Below are positions 52,725-61,488 of a stretch of DNA of 64,000 nucleotides, piece after piece. Position numbers and translations under genes: made by a program. The notes under the pieces were generated by a model. That model was not told the origin of the DNA. It did no database searches and saw nothing but the letters and a program-made list of their open reading frames with translations. The stretch comes from Microvirga ossetica (GTDB taxonomy: Bacteria; Pseudomonadota; Alphaproteobacteria; Rhizobiales; Beijerinckiaceae): positions 3,815,501-3,879,500 of the forward strand of contig NZ_CP016616.1 of NCBI RefSeq assembly GCF_002741015.1, written 5' to 3'. Within the stretch, counting starts at the first letter, position 1. Each line of letters begins with the position of its first letter.

Positions 52725-53578
52725 GCGGCCTCGACCGGCCTTGCCGGCCGCGTATAGCCTCGCGCCGCCATGACGATGACGCCGGCGCCGACAAGGGCCA
52801 TGGGGATCGAGAGCAGCATGCCCATGGTGATGCCGCCGCCGAGAGCCCCTACCGAGGAGCCGAAGAGGAAGCCGAGCTGCTCGTCGGGCTCGCGGAAGAA
52901 CTCGCAGACGATGCGGGCAACCGCATAGCCCAGCACGAAGATGCCGCCGAGGAGGCCGGGCCGGCGGAAGCCGAAGGCCCGGGCGGCGATGGCCATGACG
53001 ATGAACAGGATCAGTCCCTCGCCGAAGGCCTCATAGAGCTGGCTCGGATGGCGCGGCTCGGGGCCCGCATGCGGAAAGACCACGGCATAGGGAAAGTCGG
53101 GGGCGGGGCGGCCCCAGAGCTCGCCGTTGATGAAATTGGCGATGCGCCCGAAGAACAGGCCGATCGGCGTCACCACCGCCGCCATGTCGAGCATGGCGAG
53201 CGGGTTGAGCCCGCGCCAGCGCGCGAAGAGGACGATGGCGAGCACCGCTCCGAGGAAGCCGCCGTGAAAGGACATGCCGCCATGCCAGACCGCGAGGATC
53301 TCCAGCGGCCGCGAGAGATAGGAGCCGAGATTATAGAACAGCACATAGCCGATCCGTCCGCCCAGCACGACGCCCAGCGCCACCCACACGATCAGGTCGT
53401 CCACGTCCGTCGCCTTGGGCTGGCGCAGGGAGCCCCAGAGATCGGCTTTTGCGGCGAGGCGCTTGGCATAGAACCAGCCGCCGAGCAGGCCCGCCACATA
53501 GGCAAGCGCGTACCAGCGGATCGCGAAGGGGCCGATGGAGATCGCCACCGGGTCGATGATGGGAAACGAGAGAGCCAT
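52721..53578 (-). CDS. lgt: Prolipoprotein diacylglyceryl transferase
   Basis: A 285-residue seven-helix membrane enzyme adding diacylglycerol to the lipobox Cys of prelipoproteins. The Lgt signature GLFFGRIANFINGELWGRP (about residues 137-155) and the HGGMSFHGGFLGAV segment are intact. It starts at 53578 and opens the operon lgt-midA-pgeF, with the next ATG overlapping its stop by 4 bases. Lipoproteins in this window include the 39145 and probably the 45302 products. Confidence 0.96.
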   Translation of the reverse strand: MALSFPIIDPVAISIGPFAIRWYALAYVAGLLGGWFYAKRLAAKADLWGSLRQPKATDVDDLIVWVALGVVLGGRIGYVLFYNLGSYLSRPLEILAVWHGGMSFHGGFLGAVLAIVLFARWRGLNPLAMLDMAAVVTPIGLFFGRIANFINGELWGRPAPDFPYAVVFPHAGPEPRHPSQLYEAFGEGLILFIVMAIAARAFGFRRPGLLGGIFVLGYAVARIVCEFFREPDEQLGFLFGSSVGALGGGITMGMLLSIPMALVGAGVIVMAARGYTRPARPVEAA

Positions 53579-53716
53579 GAGCGGGCCTTGATGGAATGTC
53601 CTGCCATTGGACCCGCCGGGAGGGGGTCGTCAACCCTGTTGCAGTTTGCGGCGAATGCGCTCATGTGTGGCGTCCCGGGGCCTTGAGAGCCCGTCGAACG
53701 CTGTGGATTTGCGCCT

Positions 53717-53995
53717 ATGACCCAATCGTCCAACCGGATCTTCGATGAACTCGCCCGCTTCGCCACCGATGCCGCCGGCGCGGCCCAGGGAGTCCGGCGC
53801 GAGATCGAGAGCGTGGTCCGCAGCCAGTTCGAGCGCCTGGTCAAGGACATGGATGTCGCCACCCGCGAGGAGGTCGATGTCCTGCGCGAGATGGTGACCG
53901 CCGCCCGCGAGGAGAACGAGAAGCTCGCGGCCCGGGTGAAGGAACTCGAGGCCAAGCTCTCCTCCACCGCCGGCATCAATCCCGCAACGCCTTGA
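53717..53995 (+). CDS. UbiK-family accessory factor (BMFP domain)
   Basis: A 92-residue helical, coiled-coil protein of the BMFP/UbiK family. Sequence features: IFDELARFATDAAGAAQGVR, then SQFERLVKDMDVATREEVDV, then the coiled coil EENEKLAARVKELEAKLSS. In E. coli UbiK supports ubiquinone synthesis by binding UbiJ. It is divergent from lgt; a 138-base gap separates the starts. The alphaproteobacterial role may differ from E. coli. Confidence 0.88.
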   Translation: MTQSSNRIFDELARFATDAAGAAQGVRREIESVVRSQFERLVKDMDVATREEVDVLREMVTAAREENEKLAARVKELEAKLSSTAGINPATP

Positions 53996-54239
53996 TTCGA
54001 CCGGAAAGCCGGCCTGCCCTCAGCGCAGGGCTCCTGTTGTGGACAGGTGAATCACGCGCATTGTGACGGAGGCCGAAATCTAAGACTGTCGATTCATGAG
54101 CTGATTCGTGGCGGCGACGGCAGGCACTCCGAATATCGTAGGTCTTCTGAGTACTTCTTTCGAGTAGAGCCCGGATCCACGCAATGATGTTGCCCGAATG
54201 TGTTTACCATATTCAGGTGATTCAGCTTTTTGGATCGAC

Positions 54240-54740
54240 ATGTCGCAGATTCATCTTGAAATCGATCGTTCGGAACATCCCCTCGATGTGGTCGAACGCC
54301 TCGCTTCGCTGCGGCACTGGATCTTCGACCGGGCCGAAACGGACGAGATGGCCGTCTCGGTCTCCGGCCGCTGGGCGGATTACGACATCGCCTTCACCTG
54401 GATCGAGGACGTGGAAGCCCTGCATGTGGCCTGCGCCTTCGACCTGAAGGTGCCGGAGCGGCGTCGCCAGGACGTGCTCCAGCTCATCTCCGCCGTCAAC
54501 GAGCAGCTCTGGGTCGGGCATTTCGACCTGTGGAGCTCGGAAAACGTGGTGATGTTCCGCCATGCCCTGCTGCTGGCGGGCGGCGCGGACCCGACCGACG
54601 GGCAATGCGAGACCATGCTGCGGGTCGCGGTCGAGGCCTGCGAGCGCTATTTCCAGGCCTTCCAGTTCGTGATCTGGGCCGGCAAGTCCGCCCGCGAGGC
54701 GCTCGATTGTGTCCTGTTCGAAACCGAGGGCGAGGCCTGA
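54240..54740 (+). CDS. YbjN domain-containing protein
   Basis: A 166-residue protein of the YbjN family (type III secretion chaperone-like fold). Segments: SEHPLDVVERLASLRHWIFD, DYDIAFTWIEDVEALHVACA, then VNEQLWVGHFDLWSSENVVM. YbjN proteins affect motility, biofilm and stress in enterobacteria, but the molecular role is unclear. The ATG at 54240 is used; an ATG at 54198 adds 14 residues. It is followed by proC after 72 bases. Confidence 0.87.
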   Translation: MSQIHLEIDRSEHPLDVVERLASLRHWIFDRAETDEMAVSVSGRWADYDIAFTWIEDVEALHVACAFDLKVPERRRQDVLQLISAVNEQLWVGHFDLWSSENVVMFRHALLLAGGADPTDGQCETMLRVAVEACERYFQAFQFVIWAGKSAREALDCVLFETEGEA

Positions 54741-54812
54741 ACCCGCCTCGACAGGGCCGGGCGGACAGGGATAGATAGCGGCCGTTCCGCATCCTTCCCT
54801 CAGGACATCGTC

Positions 54813-55637
54813 ATGTCGCATGCTTCCCGTCTCCCGTCGTCCCTCGTTCTGGTCGGAGCCGGCAAGATGGGCGGCTCCATGCTGGAAGGCTGGCTCAAGG
54901 TCGGCGTGAGGCCGGAGGGCGTGACGGTTCTCGATCCGAAGCCTTCCGACGAGATGACCCGTTTCTGCCGGGAGCGCGGCATCGCGCTCAACCCGGCAAG
55001 CCCCTCCGCTCCCGAGGTGCTGGTGCTGGCGATCAAGCCGCAGATGCTCGACGAGGCCGCGCCCGCGCTGAACGGCTCTCTCGGACCTGGAACGCTCATC
55101 ATCTCGATCCTCGCCGGCAAGACCATCGGCGACCTGCGGAGCAGGCTTCCAGCCTCCGGCGCGATCGTGCGCGCCATGCCGAACCTTCCCGCCAGCATCG
55201 GGCGCGGCGCGACGGGCGCCGCCGCCAACGACACGGTGAGCGAGGACCAGCGCCTGATGGCCGACGCCCTGCTCGGCAGCAACGGCATCGTCGAATGGCT
55301 GCCGTCGGAGGATCTGATCGATGCGGTCACGGCCCTGTCGGGCTCCGGCCCTGCTTACGTGTTCCATCTCGTGGAGTGCCTTGCCGAGGCGGGCGCTGCC
55401 GCCGGGCTTCCAGCCGATCTCGCGCAGCGCCTCGCGCGCGCCACGGTGACGGGTGCGGGCGAGTTGCTGTTCCAGAGCGACCTGCCGCCGGCGATTCTGC
55501 GGCAGAACGTGACCTCGCCCGGCGGCACGACCGCCGCAGCGCTTGAAGTCCTAATGCGGGATCCGGACGGCCTGAAGGCCCTCATGCGCGAAGCGGTGGC
55601 GGCGGCCAAGCGGCGTGCGGAAGAACTCGCGGGTTAG
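54813..55637 (+). CDS. proC: Pyrroline-5-carboxylate reductase
   Basis: A 274-residue enzyme that makes proline from 1-pyrroline-5-carboxylate with NAD(P)H. The dinucleotide site is LVLVGAGKMGGSMLEGWL (about residues 11-28), followed by SPEVLVLAIKPQ-type sequence, then IVRAMPNLPASIGRGATGAA. The C-terminal signature covers VTALSGSGPAYVFHLVECLA and LFQSDLPPAILRQNVTSPGG, then TTAAALEVL. It shares its strand with ybjN upstream. Confidence 0.95.
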   Translation: MSHASRLPSSLVLVGAGKMGGSMLEGWLKVGVRPEGVTVLDPKPSDEMTRFCRERGIALNPASPSAPEVLVLAIKPQMLDEAAPALNGSLGPGTLIISILAGKTIGDLRSRLPASGAIVRAMPNLPASIGRGATGAAANDTVSEDQRLMADALLGSNGIVEWLPSEDLIDAVTALSGSGPAYVFHLVECLAEAGAAAGLPADLAQRLARATVTGAGELLFQSDLPPAILRQNVTSPGGTTAAALEVLMRDPDGLKALMREAVAAAKRRAEELAG

Positions 55638-55703
55638 GCCATTGGGCTTGCTGTCCTCGGCCCCTAGATTAATCCTCAATGGATGATTTCGAGGAGAGTG
55701 ATC

Positions 55704-56411
55704 GTGACGGCAGAAGCTCCAACGGACAAGCGCAAGGCGATCGTCGAAGCGCTCATGGATCTCGCCTCGCGGCGGGCTTGGCACGAGATCGAGATCACCG
55801 ATGTCGCGAAAGCCGCCAACGTATCGCTTGCCGAGTTTCGCGATCTCTTTCCGTCCAAGGGCGCGGTGCTCGGCGCGCTCTCGCGCCAGATCGACCGGCA
55901 GGTGCTCGAGGGAACGAGCGACGATCTCGCCGGCGAGCCCGCGCGCGAACGCATCTTCGACGTGCTGATGCGCCGCTTCGATGCGCTGCAGCCCTACAAG
56001 CCGGCGCTGCGCCGGATCACGCAGGACCTGCGCTACGATCCGGTGTCGCTCGCCGCGCTCAACAAGGTCTCGCTCAATTCCCAACGCTTCATGCTCGCCG
56101 CCGCCGGCATCGACACGGAGGGCCCTCTCGGCGCGCTGAAGCTTCAGGGCGCGGTGCTGGTCTATGCAAACGCCATGCGCACATGGCTCGACGACGACGA
56201 TCCGGCGCAGGCCAAGACCATGGCGCGATTGGACCGCGAGCTGCGCCGCGGCGAGCGCGTCATCGAAGGCGCGGAGGATCTGCGCCGCCTGAGCGCGCCG
56301 CTGCGCGCCGTCGGGCGCGCCCTGATGCAGGGCCGCGGTCCCTCGCGCCGGGAGACGCGCCGCAGCGACGAGGGCAACGGCGACAAGGACAATCCGGCGG
56401 CAGCGATCTAA
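55704..56411 (+). CDS. TetR family transcriptional regulator
   Basis: A 235-residue regulator. The N-terminal helix-turn-helix resembles TetR (KAIVEALMDLASRRAWHEIE, then ITDVAKAANVSLAEFRDLFP, about residues 12-51). The ligand-binding domain is alpha-helical. The GTG at 55704 is 5 bases after GAGGAGAG (55691-55698), so it is preferred to the ATG at 55683. The C-terminal tail is Arg/Glu/Asp-rich and disordered. It ends 21 bases before the CsaA-like gene, which it may control; the inducer is unknown. Confidence 0.85.
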   Translation: MTAEAPTDKRKAIVEALMDLASRRAWHEIEITDVAKAANVSLAEFRDLFPSKGAVLGALSRQIDRQVLEGTSDDLAGEPARERIFDVLMRRFDALQPYKPALRRITQDLRYDPVSLAALNKVSLNSQRFMLAAAGIDTEGPLGALKLQGAVLVYANAMRTWLDDDDPAQAKTMARLDRELRRGERVIEGAEDLRRLSAPLRAVGRALMQGRGPSRRETRRSDEGNGDKDNPAAAI

Positions 56412-56432
56412 AAAAAGAGGTCAGGGGCATAA

Positions 56433-56792
56433 ATGGATCAGGCGAGTTCGACAGCGGCACTCATTACGTTCGACGATTTCCTGAAGGTCGACATCCGCGT
56501 CGGCCGGATCGTCGCTGTTGAACCGTTTCCTCAAGCGCGCAAACCGGCGTTCAAGCTCACCATCGATTTCGGCCCCGAGATCGGTACCAAGCGGTCGTCG
56601 GCACAGATCACGATCAATCATGCGCCGGACGATCTCGTCGGATCGCTGGTCATGGCCGTGGTGAATTTCCCGCCGCGCCAGATCGGCCCGTTCCTGTCGG
56701 AGGTCCTGACGCTCGGCGTGCCGGATGCCAACGGCGATGTCATGCTGATCAGGCCGGACCGCGACGTGCCGGTGGGCGGGCGGCTTTATTAG
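56433..56792 (+). CDS. tRNA-binding protein (CsaA-like)
   Basis: A 119-residue OB-fold protein matching the CsaA family: TFDDFLKVDIRVGRIVAVEP, then FPQARKPAFKLTIDFGPEIG, and VLTLGVPDANGDVMLIRPDR. The OB fold binds tRNA; in Bacillus, CsaA is a secretion chaperone. AGAGGTCAGGGGC before the ATG gives a good ribosome site. It follows the TetR gene closely, so the two are probably co-transcribed. Confidence 0.93.
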   Translation: MDQASSTAALITFDDFLKVDIRVGRIVAVEPFPQARKPAFKLTIDFGPEIGTKRSSAQITINHAPDDLVGSLVMAVVNFPPRQIGPFLSEVLTLGVPDANGDVMLIRPDRDVPVGGRLY

Positions 56793-57133
56793 GCTCCACT
56801 TTGCTGGCTTAGCATTGCCGTCCCGGACGGAGCGCAATGGAGATCCGGATCGGGTGAAGAATGCATGCACGAAACTCACCATTGTCATTCCCGCGCAGGC
56901 GGGAATCCATATCCGCTGACGGTGCCGAACTGGTTGAAGATCGTGTTTATGGATCCCGGCCTTCGCCGGGATGACAGCGTCATATTCGTCCGGGATGACG
57001 TCTGAATGAGGGCATTTGCGCCGGATCGCGATGCTTCGGGACGGGTTTCTCGACAATGCAATCAGGGCGCAACCGCTCCATTCCCGTAGAGGTTTCTCAT
57101 GCCATCGCGCCAATTCAGGAGTGAGGCAAGTCA
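56793..57133. repeat. Intergenic region with a dispersed two-hairpin repeat
   Basis: 341 bases with no gene. At 56884-56988 sits a compound element: TGTCATTCCCGC-N4-GCGGGAATCCATA with CCGCTGACGG following, then about 45 bases, then TATGGATCCCGGC-N4-GCCGGGATGACAG. The two halves are inverted relative to each other. The same elements are at 26657-26805 (two halves) and 62064-62112 (half). The rest shows no coding or regulatory pattern that I can assign. Confidence 0.7.
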
Positions 57134-57742
57134 ATGAATGCAGTTCGCAGGTATTCCGCCTTGGCAATTCTTGCAGCCGCCTTCGCCGTCATCGGCGGCG
57201 CAGCGTTGGCACAGGCTCCGTCCTTCTCCTGCAATCAGGTCGAAACCGGCAGCATCGAGGAGATGATCTGCAAGGATGGCGCGCTATCCTCCCTGGACCG
57301 CAAGCTTGCCGATGTCTATGCGCAGGCGTCCCGCAAGGCGACGAACGAACATCCACCTGTGCTGCAGGCGGAGCAGCGCGGCTGGATCAAGGGTCGCGAC
57401 GAGTGCTGGAAGAGCGACGACAAGCGGGCCTGCGTGCAAGGGGCGTACGAACACCGCATCGCGGAGCTGCAGGCGCGCTATCGCCTCGTTCCCGGAATCG
57501 GTCCGGTCACCTTCATCTGCGACGGCGATCCGCGCAATGAGGTGGTCGCCACATTCTTCCAGACCGATCCGGCGACGATGATTGCGGAGCGCGGCGACAG
57601 CGTTTCGCTGATGTTTGTGCAGCCCTCGGGAAGCGGCGCCCGCTATCAGGGACGCAACGAAAGCTTCTGGGAGCATCAGGGCGGAGCGCTTGTGACATGG
57701 GGCTACGGCGCGCCGGAGATGCGCTGCAAGAAGACCCCCTGA
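57134..57742 (+). CDS. Exported DUF1311 (LprI-like) plus MliC-like domain protein
   Basis: A 202-residue periplasmic protein with signal peptide ending near ALAQ (residue 27). The DUF1311/LprI-like part covers about residues 30-115: SFSCNQVETGSIEEMICKDG, then LSSLDRKLADVYAQASRKA and the AEQRGWIKGRDECWK motif with conserved Cys. The second half (FICDGDPRNEVVATFF, then DSVSLMFVQPSGSGARYQGR) matches MliC, the membrane-bound inhibitor of C-type lysozyme. Both halves are lysozyme-inhibitor folds, so a role in resisting lysozyme is likely. Confidence 0.85.
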   Translation: MNAVRRYSALAILAAAFAVIGGAALAQAPSFSCNQVETGSIEEMICKDGALSSLDRKLADVYAQASRKATNEHPPVLQAEQRGWIKGRDECWKSDDKRACVQGAYEHRIAELQARYRLVPGIGPVTFICDGDPRNEVVATFFQTDPATMIAERGDSVSLMFVQPSGSGARYQGRNESFWEHQGGALVTWGYGAPEMRCKKTP

Positions 57743-57744
57743 TT

Positions 57745-59112
57745 TCAGGCCGGCAGCCGCACCGTCGCGCGCAGGCCCCCGAGCGGGCTCTCGCCCAGCA
57801 CGATGTCACCGCCATGCGTACGGGCGACATCGCGGGCGATGGCAAGGCCGAGGCCCGAGCCGCCCTCGTCCTGGTTGCGGGCTTCGTCGAGGCGCACGAA
57901 CGGCTTGAAGACCTCTTCGCGCTTGTCGGCGGGAATGCCCGGCCCGTCGTCGTCCACATGCAGGATGAGCCAGCGCGTTTCGTGATTGGCGGTGATTTCG
58001 ATCCGGTCGCCATGCCGCGCGGCATTGCCGACGAGGTTGAACAGCAGGCGGCGGAAGGCATCGGGGCGCACCGTGATGATCGGGTCGCCGACGATGTCGA
58101 GCTCGGTCACATGGCCCTGCCGCTCGGCGTCCGACTGCACCTCCTCGAGGAGCTGGCGCAGATCGGTGGGCACCGCCTGCTCGCCGGCATCGCCGCTCTC
58201 GCCGCGGGCGAAGGCGAGATAGCCTTCGAGCATGCGGCTCATCTCGTCCACGTCGCGCTTGAGATCCTCGACCTCCGTCGTTTGATCGAGGAAGACGAGG
58301 GACAGCTTGAAGCGCGTGAGGATCGTGCGCAGGTCGTGGCTGACGCCGTTGAGCATCGTCGTGCGCTGCTCGATGTTCCGCTCGATGCGCCGCTTCATCT
58401 CGAGGAAGGCGTGGCCGGCCTGGCGCACCTCGCGCGCGCCGCGCGGTCGGAAATCGACCTCGCGCCCCTTGCCGAGGGATTCGGCGGCCTCCGCAAGGCG
58501 CAGGATCGGCCTGATCTGGTTGCGCAGGAACAGGATGGCGATGCCGAGCAGCACGAAGGACGACCCGCCCATCCACACCAGGAAGATGTGCGAGTTGGAG
58601 GCATAGGCCTGGCTGCGCCGCGCCAGAATGCGCATCACGTCGTTCTGGTCGAGCTTGACGCGCACCTCCACATAACTCGAACGGCCGACCGTATCGACCC
58701 AGTAGGGACGGTCGATCTGTCGCCGCAGCTCGTCGGTGAGGGTCTCGTCGAGAATGTCGAAGAAGGGTTTTGGGCCCGGCGGCGGCAGGTCCGTGTTGCG
58801 CAGGATGTCCACGTCGAGCTGCAGGCGCTCCGACGCGATCCGTGCGAGCGTGCTGGCATTCTTGTCCTGCGGATAGCTCTCGTAGATGTCGATGAGTGCC
58901 GCGATGTCGGCGGTCACCGCGGAGGACAGGCGACGCGTGACGAGCTGGTAATGCCGCTCCATGAACACATAGGCGACGACGGATTGCAGCAGGATGACGG
59001 GCGCGATGATGATGATGAGCGCGCGGGCGTAAAGTCCCTTCGGCAGAAAGCGTCCGAACCAGCGCGCGGCGTGGTCGAGAGGCGTGTAGCGCAGGGTCGC
59101 CCCGATCTTCAT
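57745..59112 (-). CDS. Sensor histidine kinase (EnvZ type)
   Basis: A 455-residue membrane kinase. Two membrane helices (ALIIIIAPVILLQSVVAYVF and IFLVWMGGSSFVLLGIAILF) enclose a periplasmic sensor of about 115 residues. A HAMP linker follows, then the H-box GVSHDLRTILTRFKLSLVFL (His about 254; Ile replaces the usual Pro of RTPL, common in alphaproteobacterial EnvZ-like kinases). ATPase motifs are NLVGNAARHG (N box), DDDGPGIP (G1) and GSGLGLAIARDVARTHGG (G2). Its start overlaps the regulator gene's stop by 4 bases. Confidence 0.92.
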   Translation of the reverse strand: MKIGATLRYTPLDHAARWFGRFLPKGLYARALIIIIAPVILLQSVVAYVFMERHYQLVTRRLSSAVTADIAALIDIYESYPQDKNASTLARIASERLQLDVDILRNTDLPPPGPKPFFDILDETLTDELRRQIDRPYWVDTVGRSSYVEVRVKLDQNDVMRILARRSQAYASNSHIFLVWMGGSSFVLLGIAILFLRNQIRPILRLAEAAESLGKGREVDFRPRGAREVRQAGHAFLEMKRRIERNIEQRTTMLNGVSHDLRTILTRFKLSLVFLDQTTEVEDLKRDVDEMSRMLEGYLAFARGESGDAGEQAVPTDLRQLLEEVQSDAERQGHVTELDIVGDPIITVRPDAFRRLLFNLVGNAARHGDRIEITANHETRWLILHVDDDGPGIPADKREEVFKPFVRLDEARNQDEGGSGLGLAIARDVARTHGGDIVLGESPLGGLRATVRLPA

Positions 59113-59825
59113 CGGTCGATCACGAGGCGGTACCCGACGCCGCGCACGGTCTGGAGAAAGATCGGGTTTGCCGGATCGGTCTCGATCTTGCGCCGCAGCC
59201 GGTTGATCTGCACGTCGACCGTGCGTTCGTTGGCGGCAATGCCGTTACCGGCGAGCGCCTCGCGCGGGACATTGTCGCCGGCATGGCTGCCGAGGATCGT
59301 CAGGATCTCGCGCTCACGTTCGGTAATGCGCACCATCTCGTCGCCGCGCCGCAATTCGCCGCGGTCGAAGCGGTACGAGAAGGGGCCGAAATGGACCACT
59401 TCCGGCACGGTCCCGTTGCCGGTGCCGGCCACCGGCGTGGCGCGCTTGAGGATGTTGCCGAGGCGTAAGAGCAGCTCGCGTGGCTCGAAGGGCTTGGGCA
59501 GGTAATCGTCCGCGCCGATTTCCAACCCCGTTACCCGGTCGGAGGCATCGGAACGGGCGGTGAGCATGAGGATCGGCACCTGCGAATGCTGGCGCAGGCT
59601 GCGGGCATAGTCGAACCCGGTTTCGCCCGGCATCATCACGTCGAGGACGAGAGCATCGAAGACGAAATTTTCCGCCTTGGCCCGCGCCTCGGCCGCGCTC
59701 GCCGCCGCCGTCACCCGGTAGCCGTTCTCGCTCAGGAAGCGGGTGAGGAGATCGCGCAGGCGGCGATCGTCGTCCACCACGAGAACGTGCGGGGCGTGGT
59801 CGGGAATGTCGATGCGTACATCCAT
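59109..59825 (-). CDS. OmpR-family response regulator (PetR-like position)
   Basis: A 238-residue two-domain regulator. The receiver has VLVVDDDRRLRDLL, the phospho-acceptor Asp in FDALVLDVMMPGETGFDYAR and the conserved Lys in ADDYLPKPFEPREL. The winged-helix output domain reads TEREREILTILGSHAGDNVP, RTVDVQINRLRRKIETDPAN and FLQTVRGVGYRLV. A MarR gene precedes it by 33 bases and its kinase follows. In Rhodobacter capsulatus a MarR-like (petP) and an OmpR-like (petR) gene affect cytochrome bc1; that parallel is an inference from order and family only. Confidence 0.92.
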   Translation of the reverse strand: MDVRIDIPDHAPHVLVVDDDRRLRDLLTRFLSENGYRVTAAASAAEARAKAENFVFDALVLDVMMPGETGFDYARSLRQHSQVPILMLTARSDASDRVTGLEIGADDYLPKPFEPRELLLRLGNILKRATPVAGTGNGTVPEVVHFGPFSYRFDRGELRRGDEMVRITEREREILTILGSHAGDNVPREALAGNGIAANERTVDVQINRLRRKIETDPANPIFLQTVRGVGYRLVIDR

Positions 59826-59858
59826 GAGGCGTCGGGCTTCTTTGTCGGGCCCTGCTTA

Positions 59859-60380
59859 TCAGGTTTCGTTGGGCCCGAATACGAGCTGCTTCACGTGGGC
59901 GCTGTCGCTGGGGTCGATGAGGCGAAGCAGGTAGCGGCTGATCGTCTCCTTCGCCTCCAGCTCCATCCCGGACAGGGCCCGCATGATGCGGCGTGTCTGC
60001 AGCTTGGCGAGCTTCAAGGCCAAATCGTGGCCCTTCGTGGTGGCGAAGAGCAGCCGCTGGCGCCGATCGGAGGTGCCCATCCGGCTCTCGATGAAATCCT
60101 TCTCGATCAGCTCCTTGAGCACCCGGTTGAGGCTCTGCTTGGTGATGCGCAGGATGTCGAGGAGCTCGGCGATGGTCAGGCCCGGCCGGCGGCTGACGAA
60201 ATGCAGGACGCGATGATGGGCGCGCCCGAAACCGTATTCGTCCAGGATCCGGTCGGGATCGCTGACGAAGTCGCGGTAGGCGAAGAAGAACAGCTCGATC
60301 AGGTCGTAAGCCGGCTGCTCGTCCAGGATATCCCTGCCGGATTGCTGAGACCTCAAAGCCGGAAATGCGTCAGGCACCAT
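59859..60380 (-). CDS. MarR family transcriptional regulator (PetP-like position)
   Basis: A 173-residue winged-helix regulator. The DNA-binding wing region is FVSRRPGLTIAELLDILRIT, then KQSLNRVLKELIEKDFIESR, and MGTSDRRQRLLFATTKGHDL is the beta-wing. It is the first gene of marR-ompR-kinase. A perfect 7-base palindrome TATGTCA-N7-TGACATA sits 16 bases upstream of its ATG, a plausible autoregulatory operator. Across it lies ilvE in the other direction. Confidence 0.92.
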   Translation of the reverse strand: MVPDAFPALRSQQSGRDILDEQPAYDLIELFFFAYRDFVSDPDRILDEYGFGRAHHRVLHFVSRRPGLTIAELLDILRITKQSLNRVLKELIEKDFIESRMGTSDRRQRLLFATTKGHDLALKLAKLQTRRIMRALSGMELEAKETISRYLLRLIDPSDSAHVKQLVFGPNET

Positions 60381-60395
60381 CCCTATCCCAAATTT

Positions 60396-60416
60396 TATGT
60401 CAGCCTTGTTGACATA
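60396..60416. promoter_or_regulatory. Palindromic operator between marR and ilvE
   Basis: TATGTCA (60396-60402), seven bases, TGACATA (60410-60416). Both arms match exactly. Size, symmetry and AT-richness are typical of MarR operators. Its place 16 bases from the marR ATG and about 125 bases from the ilvE ATG suggests autoregulation, with possible effects on ilvE. Confidence 0.75.
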
Positions 60417-60540
60417 TCTCAGGACGATTGTTACTCGTCAAGCCGCTTCCGCGAAATGAATGAAATTGAAATCGCTTGGAAGCGAACCGGAAATTACACG
60501 ACCCCGGTCGCCACAAGGTCTGCATGCAAGGAGAACAACG

Positions 60541-61428
60541 ATGTCCGCGACCCCTTTCGATCAACGTGATGGTTGGATTTGGTACGACGGGCAGATCGTA
60601 CCCTGGAAGGATGCCCAGCTCCACGTCCTCTCGCACGGCCTTCATTACGGATCCTCCGTGTTCGAAGGCGAGCGCGCCTATGGCGGCGAGATCTTCAAGT
60701 CGACCGAGCATTCCGAGCGCCTCAAGAAATCGGGGCAGATCCTCGATTTCGAGATCCCCTACACGGTGGCGGAAATCGATGCCGCGAAGCGCCTCGTGCT
60801 GCAGAAGAACGGCATGCAGGACGCCTATCTGCGCCCGGTCGCCTGGCGCGGCTCGGAGATGATGGGCGTCGCGGCTCAAGCCAACAAGATCCACCTCGCC
60901 ATCGCCGCCTGGGAATGGCCGAGCTATTTCGACCCGGCCCAGAAGATGAAGGGCATCCGCATCGACATGGCAGAGTACCGCCGCCCGGATCCGGCGACCG
61001 CTCCGTCGGCCGCCAAGGCGGCCGGCCTCTACATGATCTGCACCATCTCCAAGCACAAGGCGGAGCGGAAGGGCTATGCCGATGCGCTGATGCTCGACTG
61101 GCAGGGCCGCGTCGCGGAATGCACGGGCGCCAACGTGTTCTTCATCCGGGACGGCGTGGTCCATACCCCCACCGCCGATTGCTTCCTCGACGGCATCACC
61201 CGCCGCACGGTAATCGATCTCGCCAAGCGCCGCGGCTTCGAGGTGACCGAACGCCGGATCATGCCGGACGAGCTCTCGACCTTCAACGAGTGCTTCATCA
61301 CCGGAACGGCGGCGGAAGTGACGCCCGTGTCCGAGATCGGCCCGTACAAGTTCCAGCCCGGCAACATGACCAAGGTGCTGATGGAAGATTATTCGGCCGA
61401 GGTTCAGCCGAAGAGCAAGGCAGCGTAA
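60541..61428 (+). CDS. ilvE: Branched-chain amino acid aminotransferase
   Basis: A 295-residue PLP enzyme of fold type IV that transfers the amino group in leucine, isoleucine and valine metabolism. The PLP Lys is in APSAAKAAGLYM at residue 159. The start region IWYDGQIVPWKDAQLHVLSH and SSVFEGERAYGG is typical of IlvE. ECTGANVFFIRDGVVHTPTA and TGTAAEVTPVSEIG complete the family motifs. ATG 60541, preceded by AAGGAGAACAACG. It faces marR across the operator. D-amino acid aminotransferase-like relatives exist, but these motifs favour IlvE. Confidence 0.93.
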   Translation: MSATPFDQRDGWIWYDGQIVPWKDAQLHVLSHGLHYGSSVFEGERAYGGEIFKSTEHSERLKKSGQILDFEIPYTVAEIDAAKRLVLQKNGMQDAYLRPVAWRGSEMMGVAAQANKIHLAIAAWEWPSYFDPAQKMKGIRIDMAEYRRPDPATAPSAAKAAGLYMICTISKHKAERKGYADALMLDWQGRVAECTGANVFFIRDGVVHTPTADCFLDGITRRTVIDLAKRRGFEVTERRIMPDELSTFNECFITGTAAEVTPVSEIGPYKFQPGNMTKVLMEDYSAEVQPKSKAA

Positions 61429-61454
61429 CGCTTCCGCCTCATTCACGTCCTATC

Positions 61455-61488
61455 GTCATGCCCGGCCCTGAGCCGGGCATGACATTTT
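61455..61488 (+). terminator. Terminator hairpin after ilvE (repeat-like)
   Basis: GTCATGCCCGGC (61455-61466), loop CCTGA, GCCGGGCATGAC (61472-61483), then ATTTTT. A 12-bp stem with a T-run; the GTCATGCCCGGC arm also resembles the ends of the dispersed intergenic repeats. Confidence 0.85.
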
